A DNA stretch of 64,000 nucleotides. It comes from JBCCGR01 sp039029195. GTDB lineage: Bacteria > Pseudomonadota > Alphaproteobacteria > Rhizobiales > Rhizobiaceae. Below, piece by piece: positions 44,911 through 53,774 of this stretch; within the stretch, counting starts at the first letter, position 1; the number at the start of each line of letters is the position of its first letter. The DNA lies in the NCBI GenBank assembly GCA_039029195.1, contig JBCCGR010000022.1:1-64000 (forward strand), in the 5' to 3' direction. Position numbers and translations under genes: made by a program. A model generated the notes under the pieces. The model was not told where the DNA came from, made no database searches, and saw only the letters and a list, made by a program, of their open reading frames with translations.

Positions 44911-45519
44911 CTAAAGCTTCACGCCGCTGAAGGACATGAACGCCATCGCCATCAGGCCCGCAGAGATAAAGGTAATTCCGAGGCCCTGCAGGCCATCAGG
45001 AATATCAGAATATTTCAGCTTCTCGCGCACACCAGCCATTGCGGTGATCGCCAACGCCCAGCCAAAACCGGATGACACACCATAGGTGACCGATTCAGCG
45101 AAATCATACGAGCGTTCCACCATGAACAGAGATCCGCCCAGAATGGCGCAGTTCACGGTGATCAGCGGCAAAAACACGCCAAGGGCGTTGTAAAGCGGCG
45201 GGAAATACCGGTCGAGCACCATTTCCAGGATCTGCACGAGTGCCGCAATCACCCCGATGTAGGAGATCAACCCCAGAAAGGTCAGATCGACGTCCGAAAA
45301 TCCGGCCCAGGAAAGCGCGCCCGGTGCCAGCAGGTAAGTCAGGATCAGATTGTTGGCTGGAACCGTGATCGACTGCACAATCATCACGGAAATACCGAGA
45401 CCAATGGCCGTCGCGATTTTCTTCGAAACCGCGATGAAAGTGCACATGCCAAGGAAGAACGAAAGGGCGAGGTTTTCGACGAATATCGCCTTAACCGCCA
45501 GGGAGATGAGACCCTCCAT
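44911..45519 (-). CDS. nqrE: Na+-translocating NADH:quinone reductase subunit E
   Basis: This six-helix membrane subunit of 202 residues contains the conserved cysteine motif AVSLFLGMCTF-like (NLALSFFLGMCTFIAVSKKI) near the N-terminus, and VNCAILGGSLFMVERSY with the second cysteine that co-ligates the intramembrane iron-sulfur centre with NqrD. It shares 1 nt with nqrD. Confidence 0.97.
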   Translation of the reverse strand: MEGLISLAVKAIFVENLALSFFLGMCTFIAVSKKIATAIGLGISVMIVQSITVPANNLILTYLLAPGALSWAGFSDVDLTFLGLISYIGVIAALVQILEMVLDRYFPPLYNALGVFLPLITVNCAILGGSLFMVERSYDFAESVTYGVSSGFGWALAITAMAGVREKLKYSDIPDGLQGLGITFISAGLMAMAFMSFSGVKL

Positions 45520-46172
45520 CAGTGGCTCTCCGCAACCTGAATTTTGAACTCACGCTCTTCCACCTGGCTGGGTTTCCAGGCGCGTATGGCCCAGATCAGA
45601 AGACCGATGATGAAAAACGCTGATGGTGGCAGCAGCAGCAACCCGTTTGGAATGTACCAGCCACCATTGTTTGCAGTCTCCAGAATGGAGATGCCGAAAA
45701 GACTGCCGGACCCGAACAATTCGCGGACCGTACCCACCAGCATCAGGATCAACCCATAGCCGAGCCCGTTGCCCACGCCGTCGATGAAGGAGTCAATCGG
45801 CGGGTTTTTCATGGCAAACGCTTCAGCGCGTCCCATCACAATGCAGTTGGTGATGATCAGACCAACAAAAACTGATAGGGTTTTGGAAATTTCGAACGCA
45901 TAGGCCTTCAGGAGCTGATCAACCAGAATAACCAGCGACGCGATAATCACCATCTGCACAATAATGCGGATCGACCCCGGAATGTGATTTCGGATCATCG
46001 AGATGAACATCGATGAAAATCCGGTCACGAGGGTCACGGCAACCGACATCACAAATGCCACCTGCAGTGATGAGGTCACAGCAAGCGCCGAACAGATGCC
46101 AAGAACCTGTAGGGCGATCGGATTATTGTCGACCATAGGGTCAATGAGCATTTCTCTGCGCGTCTGGGTCAA
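45519..46172 (-). CDS. nqrD: Na+-translocating NADH:quinone reductase subunit D
   Basis: The 217-residue six-helix partner of NqrE has the cysteines in NPIALQVLGICSALAVTSSL and FVGLIITNCIVMGRAEAFAM. The two form the inverted pair with NqrE that holds the membrane iron-sulfur centre. The C-terminus (VEEREFKIQVAESH) is charged. It overlaps nqrC by 4 nt. Confidence 0.97.
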   Translation of the reverse strand: MTQTRREMLIDPMVDNNPIALQVLGICSALAVTSSLQVAFVMSVAVTLVTGFSSMFISMIRNHIPGSIRIIVQMVIIASLVILVDQLLKAYAFEISKTLSVFVGLIITNCIVMGRAEAFAMKNPPIDSFIDGVGNGLGYGLILMLVGTVRELFGSGSLFGISILETANNGGWYIPNGLLLLPPSAFFIIGLLIWAIRAWKPSQVEEREFKIQVAESH

Positions 46173-46981
46173 AATACGCGTCCTGTTTTCAGATTATCCA
46201 ATAAGGGTTTGAAGCCCGCCTCGCCCATCCAGAACTTGACCAGATTATCAACTCCAACAGTGGTGAGCGTTGCTCCGGCCAGAGCATCAATATGATATTC
46301 CGCACCGGCAGCCGGTTTGGTCTTGGCGACAGTTATCTGCAAATTGCCATCACCGTCGGACAGCTTTTTGCCATTCCACAGCGCCTTCCAGCGCGGATTG
46401 TCCACTTCGGCACCCAGGCCCGGTGTTTCGGCATGTTCATAGAACTGGAGGCCGTAAATATCGTTTCCGTTTTCTTCCAGTGCAATGAACCCGTAGAGCG
46501 TTGACCACAATCCGTAACCATGGATCGGCAGGATGACCTTGTCGACCGCTCCGGCATCGTCTCTCAAGACATAAACGGTCGCAAACTTGGTCTTGCGCAC
46601 AATGCCCGCAGGATCATTGGCAAGGGCAACCGATGTGGCCGGATCTTCGCTGGCGGCGCGATCATCGAACGTCGCCGCATCGAACTGTTCAGCAACCTTG
46701 CCGGATTCAAGCTCGATCACGTGCTGCTCAAAAATCGAGAAGGATTGCACCACATCCTTGGACGGATCGTAGATACCGGCCACCTGCAGAATGTTGATCT
46801 GCTTGTCCTTGAGCGCATTGATTTCCTGCAGCGGCCGAACGGCAACCGCGACGGCTGACACCACCATGGACGCGACCAGACAAAGCGCTACGGCAACGAA
46901 AATCGTCTTGCCGACTGAGTCCGCAGGCTGCGCCAGAAACCGCTGAATGAAATTTTGGTTCTTGCCGTTTTCCTCAGGCAT
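46169..46981 (-). CDS. nqrC: Na+-translocating NADH:quinone reductase subunit C
   Basis: NqrC carries a covalent FMN on a periplasmic domain. The 270-residue protein has one N-terminal membrane helix (about residues 22-44). The flavinylation motif near residue 237 reads DALAGATLTTVGV, with the FMN-accepting Thr in GAT; the usual Ser before GAT is Ala here, which the ApbE motif tolerates. The apbE needed to load FMN lies divergent at 49705. Confidence 0.97.
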   Translation of the reverse strand: MPEENGKNQNFIQRFLAQPADSVGKTIFVAVALCLVASMVVSAVAVAVRPLQEINALKDKQINILQVAGIYDPSKDVVQSFSIFEQHVIELESGKVAEQFDAATFDDRAASEDPATSVALANDPAGIVRKTKFATVYVLRDDAGAVDKVILPIHGYGLWSTLYGFIALEENGNDIYGLQFYEHAETPGLGAEVDNPRWKALWNGKKLSDGDGNLQITVAKTKPAAGAEYHIDALAGATLTTVGVDNLVKFWMGEAGFKPLLDNLKTGRVF

Positions 46982-48173
46982 GGCGCTTCGCTCTTCGCTT
47001 GATATTGGCCTGCACCACGAAATAGTCGATCAGCGGCGCAAACACGTTGCCAAACAGGATTGCCAGCATCATGCCCTCAGGAAATGCGGGGTTGAGCACC
47101 CGGATCAACACGACCATGACGCCGATCAGCGCACCATAAATGTAGCGGCCCATATTGGTGTGCGAACCGGAGACAGGTTCCGTCACCATGAATGCCAGTC
47201 CAAACGCGTAGCCGCCAAGCACCAGATGCCAGTACCACGGCATTGCAAACATCGGATTGCTGTCGGAACCGATCCAGTTCAGCAACAGGCTGAAGCCGAT
47301 CATGCCGCCGAGACAACCTACAACCATGCGGTAGTTCGCAATTTTCGTAATCAGCAGGAACAAAAGGCCCAAGGCAGCGGCAAGGGTTGAGGTCTCGCCA
47401 ATGGATCCGGGGATAAAGCCCAGGAAGCTGTCCCACCAGGTCACACCGCGCGCGGCCAGTTCCTGCACACCATCAGCCGCCGTGACAGCCAGCGCCGTGG
47501 CCCCTGTAAACCCGTCAACTGGCACCCACACGGCATCGCCGGAAAGCTGCGCCGGATAGGCAAAGTACAGAAACGCGCGACCAGTGAGGGCCGGATTCAA
47601 AAAGTTCTTGCCCGTACCGCCAAACACTTCCTTGCCGATCACCACGCCGAAAATGATGCCGAGCGCCACCTGCCACAACGGGGTTGTTGCCGGAACAATC
47701 AGCGCATAAAGCATGGAGGAAACGAGAAATCCCTCATTCACCTCGTGTTTGCGCACGGTGGCGAAGATGACTTCGAAAACGCCGCCTGCCACCAGTGTGG
47801 TTATGTAGATCGGCAGAAAGTACAGCGCTCCATGCGCCAAGTTGGCGAAGATGTTGGCCGGGTTGAAACCAATGCCCAGCGCTTCAATGATCCAGGCCCG
47901 CCAGCCTGACGCGCCAAATTCGGCGATCTGCAGGTTGGTTTGATAGCCGACATTATAAAGCCCCATCAGAATGCATGGGATGGTGGAAATGACCACATAG
48001 GTCATGATCCGCTTCATATCGATGTAAGACCGTGCATGGGGTGCTGCGGTCGTCACCGTTTTGGGCGTGTAAAGAAAGCTCTCCACCATCTCGTAGATGG
48101 GGAAGTAGCGTTCCAGCTTGCCGCCTTTCAGAAAGTGCGGCTCTACCCGGTCAAAAAAGTCGCGAAGTGCCAA
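46974..48173 (-). CDS. nqrB: Na+-translocating NADH:quinone reductase subunit B
   Basis: NqrB is the central membrane subunit (399 residues) holding riboflavin and a covalent FMN. The N-terminus FFDRVEPHFLKGGKLERYFP is typical. The FMN-attachment motif is DGFTGATALAVTAADG near residue 220. The start is a TTG at 48173 by comparison with the family (MALRDFF), 2 nt after the nqrA stop. It overlaps nqrC by 8 nt. Confidence 0.97.
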   Translation of the reverse strand: MALRDFFDRVEPHFLKGGKLERYFPIYEMVESFLYTPKTVTTAAPHARSYIDMKRIMTYVVISTIPCILMGLYNVGYQTNLQIAEFGASGWRAWIIEALGIGFNPANIFANLAHGALYFLPIYITTLVAGGVFEVIFATVRKHEVNEGFLVSSMLYALIVPATTPLWQVALGIIFGVVIGKEVFGGTGKNFLNPALTGRAFLYFAYPAQLSGDAVWVPVDGFTGATALAVTAADGVQELAARGVTWWDSFLGFIPGSIGETSTLAAALGLLFLLITKIANYRMVVGCLGGMIGFSLLLNWIGSDSNPMFAMPWYWHLVLGGYAFGLAFMVTEPVSGSHTNMGRYIYGALIGVMVVLIRVLNPAFPEGMMLAILFGNVFAPLIDYFVVQANIKRRAKRHA

Positions 48174-48175
48174 AA

Positions 48176-49519
48176 CTAGCCCTCTTTCTCAATCTTGGAC
48201 AGGCAATCGCGAAGCGCCATACCGTATTCATATTTTGCAGGACAAGCGAAGCCAAGAAGGCCAAGGTCTTCCTCATCCAGTTCGAGTGCACCCAGCGCCT
48301 GTGCCTGGTCCGTATCCATCACCAGAAGCGCCCGCAAAAGCTGGGTTGGCAGATAATCCTGCGGCATCAGCTCTTCAAAGGTGCCAATTGGCACCATTGC
48401 GCGGCGGCCACCATTCAAATTGGTGGTCAATGCGTATAGCTTCTTGACGAAGGCCGAGCCAAGGACAGGCTGAAAGGAGTATTTCGATGCCATGGGACGG
48501 ATCCAGCCCATGGGGATCTGCTTGTGATCTTCTTCCATGAGCGTGGCCTGGCGGGCATAGCGGCCAAGGTAGGCGTCTGCCCCCTCCCCCGCTTTTCCGC
48601 TCAGCACGGAACCCGAGATCATCCGAACCGGCAGTTCAGCAACAATGTCATCATCGAAAAGCTGTTCCATCGACGCCCCGGCAGGCACTTTCACGATACG
48701 CGGATTGCTGCAGGCGGGTCCGCAAAGCGCAATCACGCGGGAAGGATCATATTGTCCCGTGAGAAGCAGCCGACCGATGGTGATTACGTCGTGATATCCG
48801 ATGGTCCAAACGGTCTTCGCTGCATTCGGCGGCACCAGAAAATGCATATGAGTGCCTGCAAGGCCCGCCGGATGAGGACCTGTGAACGAAACTGTCTCTA
48901 TATTCTGACCATCGATGGAAGGGATACGCCCGTCACCATTGGTGCAGACAAATGTTTTTCCCTCACACAGACCGGAAACCGCCTTGGCGCCAGCGGCGAA
49001 AGCCTCGGCCTCCAGCGCGATAACATCTGCAGGATTGGCCGCCAGCGGCTCAGTGTCCGTCGCGGTGATGTAAATGGCCTCTGGCAGCGATCCAGGCATG
49101 GCCACTTTGGAATAGGGTCGCGTTCGAAACGAGGACCACAATCCCGCCTTGCACAAGAGCTCGGTCAGCCCTTCACGAGTTTCTGTGTTGCTGTCTTTGG
49201 AAAAATCGATCGGCGCGTCTTCAGCTTCGTCGACCTCAACCACAATGCTGATCAGCTTGCGGCGTGCGCCACGGTTGATTTCCACGACCGTTCCCGAAAC
49301 CGGTGAGACAATCTTGACATCCGGCATGGTCTTGTCGGTCAGCATCGGCGTACCGGCCACAACCTTCTCACCCTCCTCCGCACTGATGCGCGGTTTCAGG
49401 CCAATATAGTCGTCGCCCAGCACGGCAACCCGGGTGATGCGCGGCGGATCTTTAATTTCGGGACCGGCTGCACCTGTAATGGGCAGGTTCAGCCCCTTGC
49501 TCAACGCATAGTGCCGCAC
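48176..49519 (-). CDS. nqrA: Na+-translocating NADH:quinone reductase subunit A
   Basis: NqrA is the peripheral cytoplasmic subunit with a quinone site. The 447 residues start at a GTG (MRHYALSKGLNLPITGAAGP). The N-terminal barrel-sandwich domain (KPRISAEEGEKVVAGTPMLT, VSPVSGTVVEINRGARRKLI) and SLBB-like segments (IALCGPACSNPRIVKVPAGA) match the family. It heads the operon; the 185-nt gap to apbE holds a 7-bp inverted repeat that may be the shared operator. Confidence 0.97.
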   Translation of the reverse strand: MRHYALSKGLNLPITGAAGPEIKDPPRITRVAVLGDDYIGLKPRISAEEGEKVVAGTPMLTDKTMPDVKIVSPVSGTVVEINRGARRKLISIVVEVDEAEDAPIDFSKDSNTETREGLTELLCKAGLWSSFRTRPYSKVAMPGSLPEAIYITATDTEPLAANPADVIALEAEAFAAGAKAVSGLCEGKTFVCTNGDGRIPSIDGQNIETVSFTGPHPAGLAGTHMHFLVPPNAAKTVWTIGYHDVITIGRLLLTGQYDPSRVIALCGPACSNPRIVKVPAGASMEQLFDDDIVAELPVRMISGSVLSGKAGEGADAYLGRYARQATLMEEDHKQIPMGWIRPMASKYSFQPVLGSAFVKKLYALTTNLNGGRRAMVPIGTFEELMPQDYLPTQLLRALLVMDTDQAQALGALELDEEDLGLLGFACPAKYEYGMALRDCLSKIEKEG

Positions 49520-49556
49520 TTTAGTCTCTCAAATTCGCTTGAATCATGTTGTCTAA

Positions 49557-49581
49557 CGTCGCGTAACTCGTTATCGCGACG
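49557..49581. promoter_or_regulatory. Inverted repeat in the nqrA/apbE divergent region
   Basis: CGTCGCG (49557-49563) and CGCGACG (49575-49581) flank an 11-nt AT-richer centre (TAACTCGTTAT). The repeat sits 38 nt upstream of the nqrA start and 123 nt from apbE. It is a candidate operator for coordinated control; the regulator is unknown. Confidence 0.45.
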
Positions 49582-49704
49582 AGGGCTACCATATCTGTTC
49601 GGACCTTGCGCGCCAGTTATATATTTTTGTTGAAATAGGCAAGGATTTCGATGAGAAGGCTCACACAATAAACAAATCCGGCAATCAGCAGCTGAGGAAT
49701 TTCC

Positions 49705-50736
49705 GTGGCCAATAAAATGTCAATCTCGCGTCGTGGCTTTTTGGTTTTGCCGCTGGCCTTGGCAGCGTGCAAATTCGACCGCCGAATTTTCGAATTCACC
49801 GGCACCACCATGGGCACCTATTATCAGGTGACTGCGGTCGATGTGCCTGATCCCGTCCAGCAGGCGGAAATCAAGGATGGCATTGAGACTGCCTTCGCCA
49901 GCGTGATCAGACAACTGTCCAACTGGGATCCGAAATCCGAGATTTCCCGCTTCAACGCGAATCAGACCACCAACAGCGTAGCCATGTCGCCAATGCTTGC
50001 CGAGGTCATGAGCGCTGCAGCAGCGGTGCACCAGCAGAGCCTCGGACGATTTGACACAACCATCACGCCGTTGATTGAAGCCTGGGGCTTTGGCGCGACA
50101 GGTGCGCAACACAAGAAACCGTCGCAGGAAAAAATCCGGCACGCCTTGGCCAATTCTGGCCATCACAACACGCTGGATCAGTCCACCAACACGCTGAAGA
50201 AGAAGAAACCCGAAGCTCAGGTCTTCCTGTCAGCCATCGGCAAGGGTTTCGGCACAGATGTTGTGGCGCGTATGCTTGAGAGCAAAGGCGTTAAAAACTA
50301 CCTGATCGAGATCGGTGGTGATATCTACGCCAAGGGTCGCAATGAAAATGGCCAGCCCTGGCAGGTCGGTGTCGAAACACCTCGGACAAGCGGAAGCGGC
50401 ATCATGGAAGTGGTTGGTTTGAGCAACCTCGGCATGGCGTCATCAGGCGACTATCGCAACTACTTTGAACAGGATGGCAAGCGCTACTCGCATGTCATTG
50501 ATCCAACGACCGGAGAACCAATCAAGCATCACACGGCTTCAGCAACCGTTCTTGCCGAAAACGGCATGCTCGCTGATGCCTGGGCAACAGCCATGCTGAC
50601 GCTGGGTCGCGAAGAAGGGCTGAAAGTGGCAGATGCGAACAACATTGCCGTCATGTTCATCGATCGTGACTACAGCAATGCAACCGAACGCTTTAAAGTT
50701 ACGACGAACAAGCGTTTCAAATCGCTCCAGATCTAA
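49705..50736 (+). CDS. apbE: FAD:protein FMN transferase ApbE
   Basis: ApbE attaches FMN to threonines of NqrB and NqrC in the periplasm. The 343-residue protein has a signal sequence with a lipobox (LALAA-C, Cys near residue 22), so is probably a lipoprotein. Motifs are FTGTTMGTYYQVTAVD, SNWDPKSEISRFN, SAIGKGFGTDVVARMLESKG, NYLIEIGGDIYAKGRN, SSGDYRNYFEQDGKRYSHVI and DAWATAMLTLG. The GTG at 49705 follows GAGGAA; ATG 49717 is also possible. It is divergent from nqrA and precedes nqrM. Confidence 0.95.
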   Translation: MANKMSISRRGFLVLPLALAACKFDRRIFEFTGTTMGTYYQVTAVDVPDPVQQAEIKDGIETAFASVIRQLSNWDPKSEISRFNANQTTNSVAMSPMLAEVMSAAAAVHQQSLGRFDTTITPLIEAWGFGATGAQHKKPSQEKIRHALANSGHHNTLDQSTNTLKKKKPEAQVFLSAIGKGFGTDVVARMLESKGVKNYLIEIGGDIYAKGRNENGQPWQVGVETPRTSGSGIMEVVGLSNLGMASSGDYRNYFEQDGKRYSHVIDPTTGEPIKHHTASATVLAENGMLADAWATAMLTLGREEGLKVADANNIAVMFIDRDYSNATERFKVTTNKRFKSLQI

Positions 50737-50751
50737 CGACACAGGTTTCAG

Positions 50752-50988
50752 GTGACGACTTTCTTACTCGCATTCGGTTTGTTGATGACAATCGTCGTCG
50801 GCATGTCGCTCGGCGTGATTTTCATGGGCCGCACCATCAAGGGAAGCTGTGGCGGCCTGAACGCTGTGGGGGATGCTGATCACTGTCTCGTCTGCCACAA
50901 GGAAATTGATCCAAACAGCCCGTTGCGCGACCGTCTGGAATGTCCGCGCATCAAAAAGCGTATGGAACAGGCCGGGATGAAGACATAG
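50752..50988 (+). CDS. nqrM: Na+-NQR maturation protein NqrM
   Basis: NqrM is a small membrane protein needed to assemble Na+-NQR, thought to deliver iron to the NqrD/E site. The 78 residues have one N-terminal helix (LLAFGLLMTIVVGMSLGVIF) and the cysteine pattern GSCGGLNAVGDADHCLVCHK, plus a further Cys in LECPRIKKR. The start is GTG 50752. It follows apbE by 15 nt. Confidence 0.95.
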   Translation: MTTFLLAFGLLMTIVVGMSLGVIFMGRTIKGSCGGLNAVGDADHCLVCHKEIDPNSPLRDRLECPRIKKRMEQAGMKT

Positions 50989-51013
50989 CCGTCTCAAACA
51001 ACGGCGGAGCTCC

Positions 51014-51184
51014 CTAATTGCCTCCGGCCACCGGAACGAACCCAATGGTCAAAAACGATCCTGCGGCGATGATTCCAAACAGCCACAATTGCCATGTGGC
51101 GCCGCCGACTTTCCAGACACGCCGATACTGGTACCCGGCCACACAGCCGATCATAAATAGGATAAAAGCCAGATAGGTGTTCAT
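51014..51184 (-). CDS. 56-residue membrane protein, convergent with nqrM
   Basis: Reading the minus strand from ATG 51184 to TAG 51014 gives a 56-residue protein beginning MNTYLAFILFMIGCVAGYQY. It has a basic stretch RRVWKVGG, then a second helix (WQLWLFGIIAAGSFLTIGFV) and the end PVAGGN. Two hydrophobic helices with a basic loop are consistent with a real membrane miniprotein. It converges with nqrM 25 nt away. The family is unknown to me; Na+-NQR relevance is only suggested by position. Confidence 0.5.
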   Translation of the reverse strand: MNTYLAFILFMIGCVAGYQYRRVWKVGGATWQLWLFGIIAAGSFLTIGFVPVAGGN

Positions 51185-51439
51185 TATTCAGGCGGGCCCG
51201 TCATCAACAGATGTTGCAGCATCGGGTGCGAAACCAAATTGCTGATCAATTGCGGTTTGTAGAGCGCTTCCAATTCAAATGGAACCGCCAGATGACGGCA
51301 ACTTCACCAACGCAATGCGCAGTCGTGCGCTCTACTCAGAAAATTCCGTGCAATTCTGAAAAGAATTACGTTAGCCTGTGTGCCAAGCCGCGCAATGCGG
51401 CAACAAAAAGCGTCGGATTGAATTGGGAGGTCATCCATA

Positions 51440-51961
51440 ATGCCAGCATCATATCAAGCACCGCGTCGGGACGATGGTTCGCGTGATAAAACCACCAGCC
51501 AGTCTCTTTCAACCAACACCCAGAACAAGATTGCAAAAATCCAGGACATACTGGACCGCAGAAATGGTGATCTGTTCACAATCTCAGAAGCTGACACAAT
51601 CGCGTCTGCGGTGAAGGTACTGCGAGACAAGCGCATTGGTGCGCTGATCGTAACCAACGATACCGGTTCGATGGTGGGCATCCTTTCGGAACGCGATATT
51701 GTGCGCAAACTGGCCGAAACGCCGGGCAACACCCTGCCACAGACCGTTTCAGAAAACATGACCCGCAAGGTCATGACCTGCGAGCCCGAAGATGCGCTTG
51801 TTGAGGTGCTCCGCCGCATGTCCGAAGGCCGGTTCCGCCATATGCCGGTCATGAAATCGGATGAACTGCTGGGCATTGTCACCATTGGTGACGTGGTCAA
51901 TTATCGGCTGGACGAACTGGAATATGAAGCACTGCAATTGAAGCAACTCATCGTCGGATAG
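51440..51961 (+). CDS. CBS-domain pair protein
   Basis: The 173-residue protein has an N-terminal tail (about 30 residues, Ser/Thr/Gln-rich) and two CBS motifs: LFTISEADTIASAVKVLRDK to VGILSERDIVRKLAE, and VMTCEPEDALVEVLRRMSEG to LLGIVTIGDVVNYRLDELE. Such stand-alone CBS pairs bind adenosyl ligands such as AMP, ATP or NAD(H). A target enzyme is not apparent. A long terminator-like hairpin follows the stop codon. Confidence 0.9.
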   Translation: MPASYQAPRRDDGSRDKTTSQSLSTNTQNKIAKIQDILDRRNGDLFTISEADTIASAVKVLRDKRIGALIVTNDTGSMVGILSERDIVRKLAETPGNTLPQTVSENMTRKVMTCEPEDALVEVLRRMSEGRFRHMPVMKSDELLGIVTIGDVVNYRLDELEYEALQLKQLIVG

Positions 51962-51971
51962 AGATTCGACA

Positions 51972-52004
51972 GCAACCGGCGGCTATGACCTCACCGCCGG
52001 TTGC
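51972..52004 (+). terminator. Terminator-like hairpin after the CBS gene
   Basis: GCAACCGGCGG (51972-51982) pairs perfectly with CCGCCGGTTGC (51994-52004): 11-bp stem, 11-nt loop. The following GCCTTTGTCACTTTT gives a broken T-rich tail. Confidence 0.7.
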
Positions 52005-52381
52005 GCCTTTGTCACTTTTGCGCCTTCGGCCAAACTTTCATCGGTTCACAAATCCGTCTTTAAATCTTCACAAAGCACTCAAATGTGAGCACGTTGCCGG
52101 TGCCGCTCAACGCCACCACCACTCGTCTCAAACACTCAAATTGGTCTCAAAAACACGTCTCGCTGGACTGCCCACTAGATTGCCCATTAGGCCTATTGTG
52201 CAAGGCTAGTTTTCAACAGAACCTGTCATAATTCACTGAAATTGTTTGGTTTCTTGGTTGCCCTCACCAACAGAATCCGCGCTTTTGGAACCTCGGAGCG
52301 TTGACGCGCAAAGCAAACCATTGAACACTCCCAAAGCGGACATTCTGGACAATCCATGTTCGCGTTCAGAAGGAGTACACC
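52005..52381. other. 377-nt leader region upstream of ugpB, no gene
   Basis: After the hairpin this stretch has no supported reading frame. It is richer in A/C (repeated CTCAAA and CTCAAAC words around 52075-52155) and should contain the ugp promoter. CTGTCAT at 52223-52229 resembles one half of a Pho box, but the second half is poor. AGAAGGAG (52370-52377) is the ugpB ribosome binding site. Confidence 0.5.
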
Positions 52382-53698
52382 ATGAAATTTCGCAAGATGC
52401 TTTTATCGGCGTCCATCATCGCGTCATCGGTCTGGACCAGCAACGCCATGGCGGCGACCGAGATCCAGTTCTGGCACGCATTCACCGGCCGTTTGGGCGA
52501 GCTGGTTGCCGAACAGGTCAGCACATTCAACAGCAGCCAAAGCGACTACAAGGTGGTGGCTTCGCACAAGGGCAATTACTCGGAAACCCTCAATGCAGGC
52601 ATTGCCGCCTTCCGGGCGAAGGAACAGCCGCACATTTTGATGGTCTTTGAAGTTGGCACAGCCACAATGATGGCCGCCAAAGGCGCCATCAAACCGATCC
52701 ACCAGGTGATGTCAGAGGCCGGCGCCACATTCGATCAGGATGCCTATATCGGCTCGGTTAAGGGCTACTACACCACCACTGACGGTCAGATGCTGTCGCT
52801 TCCCTTCAACTCCTCCACACCCGTTCTTTGGGTCAACAAGGATGCATTGAAGGCCGCTGGCGTTGATCCGGACACGGATCTGTCAACCTGGCAGAAAGTT
52901 GGTGAAGTTCTCGACAAGGTGAAAGCGTCTGGCAGCAAATGTCCGCTGACAACCGCCTGGCAGAGTTGGATCCATCTGGAAAACTTCTCCGCTTACCACA
53001 ACACGCCATTTGCTTCCAAAGACAATGGCTTTGCTGGCACCGATACTGAGCTTTCCTTCAATGGTCCTTTGCAGGTTCAGCACATCCAGACCATGGGTGA
53101 CTGGGCGAAAGACGGCAAATTCATCTATGCCGGTCGCCGCAACGAAGGTGGCGCCAACTTCCGTGCAGGCGAATGCGCACTCTTTACCGAGAGCTCCGCT
53201 GGCTATGCCGGTATCAAGGCTGAAGCCAAGTTCGACTTTGCTGTTCGCCCGCTCCCCTACTGGGAAGGCGCTGACGGCGCACCGCAGAACACCATCATTG
53301 GTGGTGCATCGCTTTGGGTGATGACCGGCCATGAGGCAGATGAGTATAAAGGCGTGGCAGCCTTCATGAACTTCCTCTCCTCCACCGGCATTCAGGCCAA
53401 ATGGCACCAGGACACCGGCTACCTGCCGATCACATCCGCTGCCGGTGACAAAACCAAGGCAGACGGGTTCTACGACAAGAACCCCGGCACTGATATTGCG
53501 GTCATCCAGATGACGGCAAAACAGCCAACCGCCAACTCTAAGGGCTTGCGCCTTGGTTCATTTGACCAGATCCGCGGCATCATCGACGAGGAACTGGAAG
53601 CTGTCTGGTCCGGCGACAAGGACGCCAAAACAGCGCTCACCAGCGCCGTGGACCGTGGCAACAAACTGCTGCGTCGCTTCGAGCAGGCAAACCGCTAA
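52382..53698 (+). CDS. ugpB: Glycerol-3-phosphate-type ABC transporter substrate-binding protein
   Basis: The 438-residue periplasmic protein has a signal peptide (LLSASIIASSVWTSNAMAA, cleavage near residue 24) and begins TEIQFWHAFTGRLGELVAEQ, the UgpB-like opening. It also has YSETLNAGIAAFRAKEQPHI, LPFNSSTPVLWVNKDALKAA, and AWQSWIHLENFSAYHNTPFA. Order B-A-E-C and these motifs support sn-glycerol-3-phosphate or glycerophosphodiester uptake. A stem-loop separates it from ugpA, probably raising its relative expression. Confidence 0.92.
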   Translation: MKFRKMLLSASIIASSVWTSNAMAATEIQFWHAFTGRLGELVAEQVSTFNSSQSDYKVVASHKGNYSETLNAGIAAFRAKEQPHILMVFEVGTATMMAAKGAIKPIHQVMSEAGATFDQDAYIGSVKGYYTTTDGQMLSLPFNSSTPVLWVNKDALKAAGVDPDTDLSTWQKVGEVLDKVKASGSKCPLTTAWQSWIHLENFSAYHNTPFASKDNGFAGTDTELSFNGPLQVQHIQTMGDWAKDGKFIYAGRRNEGGANFRAGECALFTESSAGYAGIKAEAKFDFAVRPLPYWEGADGAPQNTIIGGASLWVMTGHEADEYKGVAAFMNFLSSTGIQAKWHQDTGYLPITSAAGDKTKADGFYDKNPGTDIAVIQMTAKQPTANSKGLRLGSFDQIRGIIDEELEAVWSGDKDAKTALTSAVDRGNKLLRRFEQANR

Positions 53699-53718
53699 AA
53701 CCTAACCAAACTTCAATC

Positions 53719-53745
53719 ACCGGCAGCGATCTCTTAGCTGCCGGT
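53719..53745 (+). terminator. Stem-loop between ugpB and ugpA
   Basis: ACCGGCAGC pairs with GCTGCCGGT across a 9-nt loop, 21 nt after the ugpB stop. There is no strong T-run. Such intercistronic hairpins commonly stabilise the binding-protein mRNA and partly stop transcription. Confidence 0.65.
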
Positions 53746-53774
53746 GGTTTCTCCTCCCGCATGGCGTAATCTAG

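Noticed and set aside
49617..49817. 66-codon minus-strand frame between nqrA and apbE
   Set aside because: It overlaps the apbE start and signal-peptide region, and has no ribosome binding site or conserved-looking content.
52075..52155. Repeated CTCAAA words suggesting iterons
   Set aside because: Spacing is irregular and the words are too short and too few to be called an array.
52223..52242. Possible Pho box upstream of ugpB
   Set aside because: Only one CTGTCAT half is present; the expected second half four bases on matches at about 3 of 7 positions.
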